Origin: Denitromonas sp.
GTDB lineage: Bacteria; Pseudomonadota; Gammaproteobacteria; Burkholderiales; Rhodocyclaceae
NCBI RefSeq assembly: GCF_034676725.1
Contig: NZ_JAUCBR010000004.1
Location: 248,001 to 312,000, forward strand
Direction of reading: 5' to 3'
Length of the DNA stretch: 64,000 nt
Positions 40,076 to 51,630 of this stretch are shown here, piece after piece. A program made the position numbers and the translations under genes. The notes beneath the pieces are model-generated. The model saw only the letters and a list, made by a program, of their open reading frames with translations. It searched no databases and was not told the origin of the DNA. Numbering within the stretch: position 1 is the stretch's first letter; each line of letters starts with the position of its first letter.

Positions 40076-41371
40076 TCACCGCATCTCGAACGCTTCCTGA
40101 TGAAAGCGCACCCGCCAGCGGCGCAGCCCCTGGCGCAAGCTCGCGCCGAAGGCCTTCGGCCCGCAGAACCACACGTCAGCCGCGCCATTCACCTTCAACT
40201 GCCCGGCACTCAACGGTGCCTCGCGGTCGGTGCTGATGACGGTCAGGCGCACCGCCGGCAGCGTCGCACACAACGCTGTCACGCGCGCCACCAGCGGGTC
40301 GGTGTCGCGGTTGCGCACGCAGTAATACAGGTCGGCGGCGGGTGCCGTCTCCGGGGCGGCCTGCAGGCGCTCCAGCCAGGCCAGGAAGGGCGTCACGCCG
40401 ACGCCGGCGGCCACCCAGATCTGGCGCGCGCCGGATCGCGCACGACGATGGTCGAAGCAGCCATACGGCCCCTCGACCGTCACCGCCTGCCCCGGCTGCA
40501 CATGGCGGGCCAGCGCTTCGGTGTAGTCGCCCAGCGCCTTGATCTCGAAGCGCAGCCGCCCGTCGCCAGCGTCGGCGCTGGCAATGGTGAAGGGGTGTGG
40601 CCCTTCGAAGCGATCGAAGCTGAGAAAGACGAACTGCCCCGCCCGATGCCCCGGCCAGCGCGGCAAGTGGCACACCACCTCGGTCAGTCCGGCGGCCGGC
40701 GTGCTCACCGCCTCGACGGTGCCGGCATGGCGCCGCTGCCGGCCGATGCGCCCGAGCAGCGCGATCAGCGCAGCAGCCGAACCGGCGGCCAACATCGCCG
40801 CCAGCAGCCAGCCCACCGGCTGCGACCAGTAGGCCACCGGCGCCAGGAAGGCGGCGTGGATCGCCAGCATCAGGTACAGCACCGGCATGGCCTTGTGCAC
40901 ATAGCGCCACAGGTGGAAGGGAAAGCGCTTCCACAGCGTCAGCACCAGCATGGCGAGCAGCGCGTAGATGGCCCACTCGCCGAGTTCTTCGGCCATGTCG
41001 CGCAGCGCCTCGAACACGCCATCGCCATGCTCCTTGGGCAAACGCCCCTCGCGACCCCACAGCGCCTTGATGATGTCGTCGGACATCTCCACCAGCCAAT
41101 GCAGCGCGGCAAAGCCGATGGCCAGGATGCCGGCCCACTTGTGGGTGCGGTACATCTTGTCGAGCCCGCCGAAGGGGCGCTCCAGCCACGCCGGGCGCGT
41201 CGCCAGCACCATCGCCAGCGACATCAGCGCAAAGGCCCACAGGCCGGTCAGGTACAGCGCCTGGTGGCGCAGCAGCCACGGCAGGCTGCCGGCGCCCTGG
41301 GCCGGCCCGGTGCCGGCCAGGGCCCAGATCAGGCCGACGCCGGCGATATAGAGGGCGAGAAAGGTTCGCAT
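40076..41371 (-). CDS. Ferric-reductase-like transmembrane flavocytochrome
   Basis: ATG at 41371 (GAGGCG upstream) gives 431 residues. The N-terminal half has six membrane helices with His pairs (YRTHKWAGILAIGFAALHWLVEM; FHLWRYVHKAMPVLYLMLAIHAAF) suited to haem b. The C-terminal half is an FAD/NAD(P)H domain: HPFTIASADAGDG (FAD), VAAGVGVTPFLAWL (nucleotide) and VWFCGPKAFGASL. This is the ferric-reductase/NADPH-oxidase layout. The two cytochrome c genes immediately upstream on the same strand suggest that electrons go to or come from periplasmic haem proteins. Confidence 0.86.
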   Translation of the reverse strand: MRTFLALYIAGVGLIWALAGTGPAQGAGSLPWLLRHQALYLTGLWAFALMSLAMVLATRPAWLERPFGGLDKMYRTHKWAGILAIGFAALHWLVEMSDDIIKALWGREGRLPKEHGDGVFEALRDMAEELGEWAIYALLAMLVLTLWKRFPFHLWRYVHKAMPVLYLMLAIHAAFLAPVAYWSQPVGWLLAAMLAAGSAAALIALLGRIGRQRRHAGTVEAVSTPAAGLTEVVCHLPRWPGHRAGQFVFLSFDRFEGPHPFTIASADAGDGRLRFEIKALGDYTEALARHVQPGQAVTVEGPYGCFDHRRARSGARQIWVAAGVGVTPFLAWLERLQAAPETAPAADLYYCVRNRDTDPLVARVTALCATLPAVRLTVISTDREAPLSAGQLKVNGAADVWFCGPKAFGASLRQGLRRWRVRFHQEAFEMR

Positions 41372-41418
41372 GACATTCGCCTCGTTCAGCTTCAGGTTAC
41401 GCCTTGAGAAAGGGGGTC

Positions 41419-41910
41419 TCAATCGTCTTCGAAATAGCCGCGCTCGGCATCCACATGGCAGGCCACGCAGTTGGCCTTGCTGGCCACTTCCTTGCGCGTC
41501 CAGTCGCCGGGCGAGACCTCGCGGTGCTCACGCACCCACTTGGGCAGCTCGGTGATGCGCTGCGGCGCCGCGCTGGCCGACACCCCGCGCAGCCAGCGAC
41601 GCATGTCGCCACGGGCGGTATCGGCGGCGTGGGCCACCAGGTAGGTGGTGATCTGCTTCGCCGTGGCGGCATCAACGCTGGCGTCCTCGCCAAAGTGATT
41701 GTCCAGCTCGCCCATCATCTTCTGCCACGAACGCGCCGGCAGCAGACCGGCCGGGAAGGCCATGTGGCAGCTGCCGCACTCCTGGCGGGTGAGCGGATCG
41801 CTGACTGGCGGAAAGTACTCGTCGCTGCCGGCCTGAGCGCGGCTCAGCATCACGGCGCCGGCGGCAAACAGCGCGGCACCCACGGCAATCGATCGGATCA
41901 GGGTGGTCAT
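41419..41910 (-). CDS. Di-haem cytochrome c (DHC family)
   Basis: A 163-residue periplasmic protein (signal peptide to RAQA, residue 27) with two c-type haem motifs: CGSCH at about 45-49 and CVACH at about 148-152. The spacing and the segment FPAGLLPARSWQKMMGELDNHFGEDA are those of the DHC (PF09626) family. It follows the DUF1924 gene and precedes the flavocytochrome gene, forming an electron-transfer operon. Confidence 0.93.
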   Translation of the reverse strand: MTTLIRSIAVGAALFAAGAVMLSRAQAGSDEYFPPVSDPLTRQECGSCHMAFPAGLLPARSWQKMMGELDNHFGEDASVDAATAKQITTYLVAHAADTARGDMRRWLRGVSASAAPQRITELPKWVREHREVSPGDWTRKEVASKANCVACHVDAERGYFEDD

Positions 41911-41926
41911 GGTCGGTCTCCAGGGG

Positions 41927-42340
41927 TCATTGGGTGATCATGTAGGCGAGCCAGTCGCCCTTTTCACGGGCGCTGCATTCCCGGCCCAGCACCTCGCGGC
42001 AGTTGCGGCGGAACCACTTCTCCACCTTGGCCGCATCGGTGTAGCGCGTCGGCGCGAGCGACACGGCGACCGGGTCGATGGCCTTGCCGACCGGGGTACG
42101 CCCGGCGGCGCGGGTGTTGTCGCCATGGCAACTGGTGCAACTGGGCGAGTCCGGCTTGCCGCCGCTGTGGCGCTCACGGTGGAGCGCTTCACCGCGAGCG
42201 GCCGAAAAGCCGGCAAAGGCGGCATCGTCGGCCCTGGCCTGCGTGGCGTAGCCGGCGAGCACCTCGTCGCGTGGGGTGGCCTGCGCGGTTGTGGCGAGCG
42301 CCATCGCGGACAGCAGCACCATTCGGATCAGGGTCAGCAT
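41927..42340 (-). CDS. DUF1924 mono-haem cytochrome c
   Basis: 137 residues from the ATG at 42340, which has GGAG at the right distance; an ATG two codons upstream would sit on top of the GGAG. Signal peptide to about ATA (residue 20), one haem motif CTSCH, and a conserved disulfide-like pair in FRRNCREVLGRECS. Members lie almost always next to DHC cytochromes. Predicted periplasmic electron carrier. Confidence 0.88.
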   Translation of the reverse strand: MLTLIRMVLLSAMALATTAQATPRDEVLAGYATQARADDAAFAGFSAARGEALHRERHSGGKPDSPSCTSCHGDNTRAAGRTPVGKAIDPVAVSLAPTRYTDAAKVEKWFRRNCREVLGRECSAREKGDWLAYMITQ

Positions 42341-42470
42341 CGTCATCTCCAGACGGGGAACATGGCGTGCAGTGTGCGCAGTGGCGCCTGAATCGATCCT
42401 GAAACGGCTGTTCACGCCCCATTCAGCTTCGCGGGGGTAGAAAATAGGCATCAAGACACGGAGACCCGCC

Positions 42471-42782
42471 ATGCGCTGGCTGCTTGCCCTGCTGCTGAGC
42501 ACCGCCCTGATCGCCCCCGGCCAGGCCGACAGCGACCACGACCGCGCTCGTCGCGCGCGCGACGCCGGCCAGGTGCTGCCGCTGCCGGTCATCCTCGACC
42601 GCGTGGCGCTCAACTACCCCGGCCAGGTGCTCGAAGTGGAACTGGAGGACGAGGACGACCGCTGGATCTACGAGATCAAGCTGGTGCAGCCTGGCGGGCG
42701 CCTGCTCAAGCTGGAGGTGGACGCCGCCGATGCGCGCGTCCTCAAAGCGCGCGGCAAGCACCGCGAACGGGAGGACCACTGA
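42471..42782 (+). CDS. PepSY-domain protein
   Basis: A 103-residue exported protein (signal peptide to about QAD, residue 19) with one PepSY domain (LPLPVILDRVALNYPGQVLEVELEDEDDRWIYEIKLVQPGGRLLKLEVDAADARVL in overall pattern). PepSY domains act as small inhibitors or sensors in the envelope. It overlaps the response-regulator ATG by one base and lies divergent from the cytochrome operon, so it probably monitors or modulates the sensor kinase. Confidence 0.88.
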   Translation: MRWLLALLLSTALIAPGQADSDHDRARRARDAGQVLPLPVILDRVALNYPGQVLEVELEDEDDRWIYEIKLVQPGGRLLKLEVDAADARVLKARGKHREREDH

Positions 42783-43444
42783 TGCGCATCCTCGTCGTCG
42801 AAGACGAACCCACCCTGGCCGGGCAGCTGGCCGACGCGCTGACCGACGCCGGCTACGCGGTCGACCGTGCCGACAACGGCCTGGACGCACATTTCCTCGG
42901 CGACACCGAGCCCTTCGACGCCGTGGTGCTCGACCTCGGCCTGCCGCAGATGGACGGGCTCACCGTGCTCGGCAAGTGGCGCAGCGCCGGGCGCACCATG
43001 CCGGTACTGATCCTCACCGCGCGCGACGACTGGCACCAGAAGGTCGCCGGCATCGACGCCGGGGCGGACGACTACCTCACCAAGCCGTTCCACATGGCCG
43101 AGCTGCTGGCCCGTCTGCGTGCGCTCATCCGCCGCGCCGGCGGCCATGCCAGCGCGTTGCTCAACTGCGGCCCGCTATGCCTCGACACCCGCAACAGCCA
43201 GCTCACCCGCGACGGCCAGCCGGTCTCGCTCACCAGCCATGAATACCGCGTGCTGAGCTACTTCATGCACCACCCCGGCAAGGTCATCTCGCGCACCGAA
43301 CTGACCGAACACCTCTACGCGCAGGACTTCGACCGCGACTCCAACACCATCGAGGTTTTCGTCGGCCGGCTGCGCAAGAAGCTGCCCGAGGGCATGATCG
43401 AGACCGTGCGCGGCCTCGGCTACCGGCTGGTCGCGCCGGCATGA
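42782..43444 (+). CDS. OmpR/QseB-family response regulator
   Basis: A 220-residue two-domain regulator: receiver with acidic residues E7/D8, phospho-acceptor D51 (VVLDLGLPQMDGL) and lysine in YLTKPF, then a winged-helix DNA-binding domain (LTSHEYRVLSYFMHHPGKVISRTELTEHLY; TIEVFVGRLRKKL). It is translationally coupled at both ends (1-base overlap upstream, ATGA overlap with the kinase). The probable target is the divergent cytochrome operon. Confidence 0.95.
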   Translation: MRILVVEDEPTLAGQLADALTDAGYAVDRADNGLDAHFLGDTEPFDAVVLDLGLPQMDGLTVLGKWRSAGRTMPVLILTARDDWHQKVAGIDAGADDYLTKPFHMAELLARLRALIRRAGGHASALLNCGPLCLDTRNSQLTRDGQPVSLTSHEYRVLSYFMHHPGKVISRTELTEHLYAQDFDRDSNTIEVFVGRLRKKLPEGMIETVRGLGYRLVAPA

Positions 43445-44808
43445 GTGGTCCGACGGCCATCCACCGCTCGCTGCGCCTGCGCCTGCTCGCCGGCTCGCTG
43501 GTGTGGATTATCGCCGCCGTAGCGATCACCGGCTTTTTGCTCGCCGACCTGTTCGGCCAGCATGTACGCGACCGCGTCGACGCCGAACTGCACGGCCATC
43601 TCGACCAGCTCACCGCGCTACTCGAGGTCGCCGCCGACGGCAGCGCTGCGCTGCGCCTGCCGCTGTCCGACCCGCGCCTGAGCCGCCCCTACGCCGGCCT
43701 CTACTGGCAGATCGACGGCGGGCCCCAGGGCGCGATCGGCCTGCTGCGCTCACGCTCGCTGTGGGATACGGCGCTCGCCGTGCCGGCCGACGCCCTGGCC
43801 GACGGCGAGGTGCATGTGCACGACGTCGCCGGCCCCGACACCAGCCGCCTGCGCATGATGGAGCGCCTCATCCGCCCCGCCGAGCATCCGGACACGACCT
43901 ACCGCCTGATCGTCGCCATCGACACCCGGCAGATCGACGAGCCGGTCGAAGAATTCGCCACCTTGCTGGGCGCGGCCCTCGGCGTCCTCGCCCTGGGGTT
44001 GATCGTCGCCGCGGTGGTGCAGGTCGGCGTCGGCCTCGCCCCACTGGGACGCATGCGCGCTGCACTCGGCGCCGTGCGCGACGGCCACACCCGCCGGCTC
44101 GAAGGCGACTACCCGCTGGAAGTCCAGCCGCTGGTGGACGAACTCAACAGCCAGCTCGCCCACGACGAAGCCATGGTCGAGCGAGCGCGCACCCAGGCCG
44201 GCAACCTCGCCCACGCGGTCAAGACGCCGCTGGCCATCCTCGCCAACGCCGCCTGCAACGAAGACAGCGCGCTGGCGCGCCTGGTGGACGAGCAGGTCGG
44301 CGACGCCCGCCGTCAGGTCGACTACCACCTCGCCCGCGCCCGCGCGGCAGCCGCCGGGCAGCAAGCCGGCCTGAAAACACCGCTGCGACCGGTCGTCGAC
44401 GCATTGCTGCGCGTCATGCGCCGTATGCACACGGCGCGCGCGCTGCACATCGAAAGCGCCGACCTGCCCGACACCCTGGCCTGCCGCGGCGACGCCCAGG
44501 ACCTGCAGGAGATGCTAGGCAACCTGCTCGACAACGCCTGCAAGTGGGCCGCCACGCAAGTGCGCCTCAGCGCCAGCGTCGGCGATGGTCGGCTCACCGT
44601 GTACGTCGACGACGACGGCCCCGGCCTCACCGAGGCCCAGCGCACCGCGGTGCTGGCGCGCGGCGTGCGGGCCGACGAACACACCCCCGGCTCCGGCCTG
44701 GGCCTGGCCATTGCGCATGACCTGGCCCTGGCCTACGGCGGCGACCTGCGCCTCGACCCCGCGCCGCTGGGCGGCCTGCGCGCCACCCTGACGCTGCCGG
44801 CCGCCTGA
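43441..44808 (+). CDS. Sensor histidine kinase
   Basis: A 455-residue kinase: TM1 about 13-35, periplasmic domain about 40-172, TM2 about 174-196, then HAMP, HisKA with H258 (GNLAHAVKTPLAILAN, the PhoQ/QseC-like form) and an ATPase domain with N-box NLLDNACKWA and G-box DDDGPGL. The periplasmic part would be close to the PepSY protein and the cytochromes. The signal may be envelope redox state or a metal; that is inference. Confidence 0.94.
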   Translation: MSGPTAIHRSLRLRLLAGSLVWIIAAVAITGFLLADLFGQHVRDRVDAELHGHLDQLTALLEVAADGSAALRLPLSDPRLSRPYAGLYWQIDGGPQGAIGLLRSRSLWDTALAVPADALADGEVHVHDVAGPDTSRLRMMERLIRPAEHPDTTYRLIVAIDTRQIDEPVEEFATLLGAALGVLALGLIVAAVVQVGVGLAPLGRMRAALGAVRDGHTRRLEGDYPLEVQPLVDELNSQLAHDEAMVERARTQAGNLAHAVKTPLAILANAACNEDSALARLVDEQVGDARRQVDYHLARARAAAAGQQAGLKTPLRPVVDALLRVMRRMHTARALHIESADLPDTLACRGDAQDLQEMLGNLLDNACKWAATQVRLSASVGDGRLTVYVDDDGPGLTEAQRTAVLARGVRADEHTPGSGLGLAIAHDLALAYGGDLRLDPAPLGGLRATLTLPAA

Positions 44809-44883
44809 TCCGACCTCCGCCAAAACCCTTTCCTCACAGGGGTTTCAAGCCCGCCGCACGCCCCGGAAAATCTGCCGTCCGGG

Positions 44884-44912
44884 TTGACGAACTTAAATAG
44901 GACCAATATAGT
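44884..44912 (+). promoter_or_regulatory. suf operon promoter with probable SufR/IscR site
   Basis: -35 TTGACG (44884-44889), 17-base spacer, -10 TATAGT (44907-44912): a near-consensus sigma-70 promoter. The spacer and -10 carry the AT-rich, partly symmetric ACTTAAATA...TATAGTTCT expected for an IscR-like Rrf2 regulator, so SufR could occlude RNA polymerase here. Confidence 0.65.
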
Positions 44913-44948
44913 TCTGTTTAAACACATAACACTCATGGAGCCGCCCCA

Positions 44949-45143
44949 ATGATCACCCCACCGGCCATCCATCGCCTGCTGACCGACTCGGCCCACTACT
45001 TCGGTCTCCTGCCGACGCCGGCACTGACCGTGACGCTGCTGCGCAGCGCCCACCGTCTGCCGGCGCTGGCCCAACTCGCGGCCAACGACGGCCGCCATCC
45101 GCTCACGCCGATGAGCACAGAGGAGCAATCATGCTGCGCGTAA
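44949..45143 (+). CDS. Small leader protein upstream of sufR
   Basis: A 64-residue frame with GGAG about ten bases before its ATG, starting 37 bases after the suf -10 element and overlapping the first 13 bases of sufR. The sequence (MITPPAIHRLLTDSAHYFGLLPTPALTVTLLRSAHRL in part) has no known domain; it ends EEQSCCA with adjacent cysteines. Being first in the message and overlapping sufR, it may couple sufR translation to the leader or be a small protein of its own. Confidence 0.5.
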   Translation: MITPPAIHRLLTDSAHYFGLLPTPALTVTLLRSAHRLPALAQLAANDGRHPLTPMSTEEQSCCA

Positions 45144-45601
45144 GCAAACTGACCGACTACGGCACGCTGGTGCTCACGCACATGGCGGGCTTTCCGGAGC
45201 GCCTGTTCAGCGTCGCCGACCTGGCCCAGGTGCTGCACCTGAACGCCCCCACCATCAGCAAGGTGCTCAAGGCGCTCGGCCGGCACGAGCTGGTCACCAG
45301 CGTGCGCGGCGCCCGCGGCGGCTACGCCCTGGCCCGCCCCGCCGGCCAGATCAGCGTCGCGCAGATCATCGACGCGCTCGAAGACCAGCCCTTCGGCCTG
45401 ACCGAATGCAGTGCCACCGCCGGCACCTGCGACATCGAAGGCGACTGTCGCATCCGTGCCAACTGGCAGCGCATCAACACCGTGGTGCGCCGGGTGCTCG
45501 ACGACGTCAGCCTGGCCGACATGGTGCAGCCCATGCCGCTGGCCAGCGAGGCCACGATGGTCCGCCGCGCCCTCCCCAACCGCAAATGCTCGCCGCAGTA
45601 A
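45131..45601 (+). CDS. sufR: SufR/IscR-like Rrf2-family regulator of the suf operon
   Basis: A 156-residue Rrf2 protein (TIGR02944-like). The winged HTH LFSVADLAQVLHLNAPTISKVLKALGRHELVTSVRGARGGY occupies about 25-65 (pieces: VADLAQVLHLNAPTIS, RGARGGYALARP). Cysteines C93, C100 and C106 have the same pattern as the Fe-S ligands of IscR (92, 98, 104). It would sense Fe-S cluster status and control the genes that follow. A 16-base gap with AGGAG separates it from sufB. Confidence 0.92.
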   Translation: MLRVSKLTDYGTLVLTHMAGFPERLFSVADLAQVLHLNAPTISKVLKALGRHELVTSVRGARGGYALARPAGQISVAQIIDALEDQPFGLTECSATAGTCDIEGDCRIRANWQRINTVVRRVLDDVSLADMVQPMPLASEATMVRRALPNRKCSPQ

Positions 45602-45617
45602 ACAGGAGACCTCTCCC

Positions 45618-47069
<1,452 letters not shown>

Positions 47070-47123
47070 GGACCGGGACGCCGACACCGCGCCCGGTCAC
47101 AGGAAACTCAGGAGAACTTACAC

Positions 47124-47905
<782 letters not shown>

Positions 47906-47909
<4 letters not shown>

Positions 47910-49216
47910 GCGCTGTCGACACCTGGGTGTCTGCCTTCCACGCCGGCTCGGCCGTGCAGCCGGGCGCCGGCCTGCCTTGGCTGGCCACGCTGCGCCGCGA
48001 GGCGCTCTACCGCTTCGCCGATGAAGGCTGGCCCACCCGCCGCCACCCGCGCTGGCAGCACACCTCGCTGGCCTTCATGGACCAGCAGGACTTCGCCGCC
48101 AACACCGTTGCGCCCGATGCCGCTGCCGCCGTCGCCCGCCTGCGCGGCGAGAACGAGGGCCACTGGCTGGTGTTTGTCGGCGGCCGCTTCAACGCCGGCC
48201 TGTCGGCCATCGGCGCCCTGCCGGCCGGCGTGCAACTGACCAGCCTGGCCGACGCGCTGGATCAGCACCCCGAGGCCGTGCAGGCCGCCTTCGGCAGCGC
48301 CACCGACGGCGACAGCCCGGCCGCGCTCAACCTCGCCCTGGCCACTGACGGTGCCTGGCTGCGCCTGCCGCGCGGCGTGGCGCTCGACGCGCCGGTGCAT
48401 CTGGTGTTCATCACCAACGCCACCGACGCCAGCCAGCACCTGCGCAACCTGATCGTCGCCGAAGCCAACAGCCAGGCGACCATCGTCGAGCACTACCTGG
48501 GCGAAGGCGAGGCCACCACGCTGACCACCGCCACCACCCGCCTGCAGGTGGACGCCGACGCGCGCGTCACCCACCTCAAGCTGCAGCAGGAGGCCGAGCC
48601 GGCCATCCACCTGGCCAACATCGACGCCGTGCAGGCGCGCGGCGCGCAGTTTGCCTCGCACTCGCTGTCCTTCGGTGCCCGGCTGGCGCGCAACGACATC
48701 CATACCCGCTTCGATGGCGAAGGCTGCGAAGCGCTGCTCAATGGCCTCTATCACCTCGACGGCCGGCGTCATGTGGACCACCACACCAGCATCAACCACG
48801 CGCAGCCGCGCGGCAGCAGCCGCGAGTTCTACCGCGGCCTGCTCGACGGCAACGCGCGTGGCGTGTTCACCGGCCGCATCATCGTCGCCAAGGATGCCCA
48901 GCGCAGCGACGCCATGCAGCGTTGCGACAACCTGCTGCTCTCGCGCGCGGCCGAAGCCGACGCCCGGCCCGAGCTGGAAATCTACGCCGACGACGTCAAA
49001 TGCGCCCACGGCGCCACGGTGGGCCAGATGGACGAGGACAGCCTGTTCTACCTGCGCACCCGCGGGCTGGACGACGCCCACGCCCGCCGCCTGCTGACCT
49101 ACGCCTTCGCGGCCGAAGCGCTCGACCGCATCGAACTGCTGCCGCTGCGCAAGCAGGCCCGCGCCGCGCTCATGGCGCGCCTGCCCGGCGGCGAACTGCT
49201 GGAGGAACTGTTGTGA
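47906..49216 (+). CDS. sufD: SufD, SUF scaffold partner
   Basis: A 436-residue protein with AGGAGG before its ATG. The C-terminal beta-helix motifs LARNDIHTRFDGEGCEALLNG, SRGVFTGRIIV-like (RGVFTGRIIVAKDAQRSDAMQR) and EIYADDVKCAHGATVGQMDEDSLFYLRTRGL are diagnostic (shown in pieces under the family pattern). It heterodimerises with SufB. Coupled by overlap with sufC and sufS. Confidence 0.95.
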
Positions 49217-50474
49217 ACACCGTCGCTGATCCGCTCCGCGCACCGGTCGCCACGGCGCTGCCGGTGGCGGACGACTTCCCGATCCTCGCCCGGCCGGTGC
49301 ACGGCCGTCGCCTGGCCTATCTCGACAACGGCGCCACCACGCAAAAACCCAATGCGGTGATCGAGGCCGAGGCGCGCTTCTATCGCGAGTCGAACGCCAA
49401 CATCCACCGCGGCGTGCACTGGCTGTCGCAACACGCCACCGAGCTGTACGACGGCGCGCGCGCCACGGTGCAGCGCTTCATCGGCGCGGCGCGGGCGGAC
49501 GAAATCGTCTTCACCCGCGGCACCACCGAGGCCATCAACCTGGTCGCCAACACCTGGGGGCGCAAGCAACTCAAGGCCGGTGACGAGATCCTCATCACCA
49601 CGCTGGAGCACCACTCCAACATCGTGCCGTGGCAGATGCTGTGCGAGCAGACCGGCGCGGTGCTCAAGGTCGCACCGGTCAATGACGCCGGCGAGGTCGA
49701 GCTCGACGGTTTCGACGCACTGCTGGGCGAGCGCACCCGGCTGGTCGCCATCACGCATATCTCGAACGCACTGGGCACCATCAACCCGGTGACCGAGATG
49801 GTGGCGCACGCCCACGCGGTCGGCGCGGTAGTACTGGTCGATGGCGCGCAAGCCGTCGCCCACCAGACGGTCGACGTGCAGGCGCTGGGCTGCGATTTCT
49901 ACGCCTTCTCGGGTCACAAGCTCTACGGCCCCACCGGCATCGGCGTGCTCTACGGCCGTGCCGAGCTGCTCGCCGCCATGCCGCCGTGGCAGGGCGGCGG
50001 CGACATGATCCGCACCGTCAGCTTCGAGCGCAGCACCTACGCCGAAGCGCCGCAGCGCTTCGAGGCCGGCACGCCCAACATCGCCGGCGCGGTCGGCCTG
50101 GCTGCCGCCATCGACTATGTGCAGGCACTCGGCATGGACCGCATCGTGGCGCATGAACACGCCCTGCTCGCGCACGCCACCGCCGCGCTCACCGCCATCC
50201 CCGGCCTGCGCATGGTCGGCACCGCCGCCAACAAGGCGGGCATCCTGTCCTTCGTGATCGAGCACATTCACCCGCACGATCTGGGCACCATTCTGGACAG
50301 CGAAGGCGTCGCCATCCGCGCCGGGCACCACTGCGCCATGCCGCTGATGACCCGCTTCGGCATCCCCGGCACAGCGCGCGCGTCGCTGGCCGTCTATAAC
50401 GATGACAATGACATCGCCACGCTGGTCACCGCCATCGAGAAGGCACAGGACCTGTTCGGCACGAGGAAAAAGCC

Positions 50475-50478
<4 letters not shown>
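49213..50478 (+). CDS. sufS: SufS cysteine desulfurase
   Basis: GTG start at 49213 overlapping the sufD stop (TTGTGA) gives 421 residues; upstream in-frame codons lie within sufD. PLP-enzyme class V features: LDNGATTQKP, ITTLEHHSNIVPWQ, the PLP lysine in FSGHKLYGPTGIGVLYG, and the active-site cysteine loop RAGHHCAMPLM. It releases sulfur from cysteine and passes it to SufU. Confidence 0.96.
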
Positions 50479-50927
<449 letters not shown>

Positions 50928-50937
50928 GGAGCGCATC

Positions 50938-51507
50938 ATGGGCGACGCCTTTGGCGAAACCGAATCCCGCACGCTGCTGCGCGACTGCGCCGCGGTCAGC
51001 GTGCCCTGGGGCCAGCGCGAGACCCTGGAGGTGGGCAGCTATGTGCTCATCACCCAGCGCCTCGGCGGCTCGATCACCGTCATGAGCGGCGGCAACCTCT
51101 ACCGCATCGACGAGCGCAACGCCGACGCGCTCGGCCTCGAACCGCAACTGCCCGCCACCCCGCCGCCCGAAGACACCGGCGAGCGTAGCGTCGAGAGCAT
51201 CGAGCAGGCGGCGTGGACGCAGCTGGGCACCTGCTACGACCCCGAAATCCCGATCGACATCGTCAATCTCGGCCTGGTCTATGCCTGCACGGCCGAGCCG
51301 ATCGGGCCGGACACCTTCCGCCTCGTCGTCAACATGACGCTCACCGCCCCCGGCTGCGGCATGGGCACGCTGATCGCCGACGAAGCACGCGACAAGCTCC
51401 TCACCATCCCCGGTGTCGAAGAGGCCGAGGTTCATCTGGTGTGGGACCCGCCTTGGTCCCGCGAAATGATGAGCGACGCCGCGCGGCTCGAAATGGGCAT
51501 GTTCTAA
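50938..51507 (+). CDS. sufT: SufT, Fe-S cluster assembly maturation factor (DUF59)
   Basis: A 189-residue protein with a family-specific N-terminal part (WGQRETLEVGSYVLITQRLGGSITV) and a DUF59/MIP18 domain (GTCYDPEIPIDIVNLGLVYACT, MTLTAPGCGMGTLIADEARDKL). AAGGAG precedes its ATG. SufT is an auxiliary factor that helps mature Fe-S proteins under high demand. Last gene of the suf operon, followed by a hairpin. Confidence 0.93.
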   Translation: MGDAFGETESRTLLRDCAAVSVPWGQRETLEVGSYVLITQRLGGSITVMSGGNLYRIDERNADALGLEPQLPATPPPEDTGERSVESIEQAAWTQLGTCYDPEIPIDIVNLGLVYACTAEPIGPDTFRLVVNMTLTAPGCGMGTLIADEARDKLLTIPGVEEAEVHLVWDPPWSREMMSDAARLEMGMF

Positions 51508-51534
51508 CGCCCGGCCGGATCGAGCCTGCCCCCC

Positions 51535-51567
51535 CGTAGGGTGGGCAGCTTCGCTGCCCACCCTACG
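51535..51567. repeat. GTAGGGTGGGC palindrome behind the suf operon
   Basis: A perfect 14-base stem: GTAGGGTGGGCAGC (51536-51549), loop TTC, GCTGCCCACCCTAC (51553-51566). It belongs by its GTAGGG edge to the same family as the elements at 10593, 23565 and 40013. No T-run, but such a stem may terminate or protect the suf message. Confidence 0.85.
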
Positions 51568-51630
51568 ACCATGTGGTCCGCCACCGCATCACGCGATTGA
51601 TCGCCCGACCACATCACCGGAACCCCCGCC

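Noticed and set aside
42341..42613. Longer N-terminus for the DUF1924 cytochrome
   Set aside because: The signal peptide starts at 42340/42346, and the GGAG is placed for 42340.
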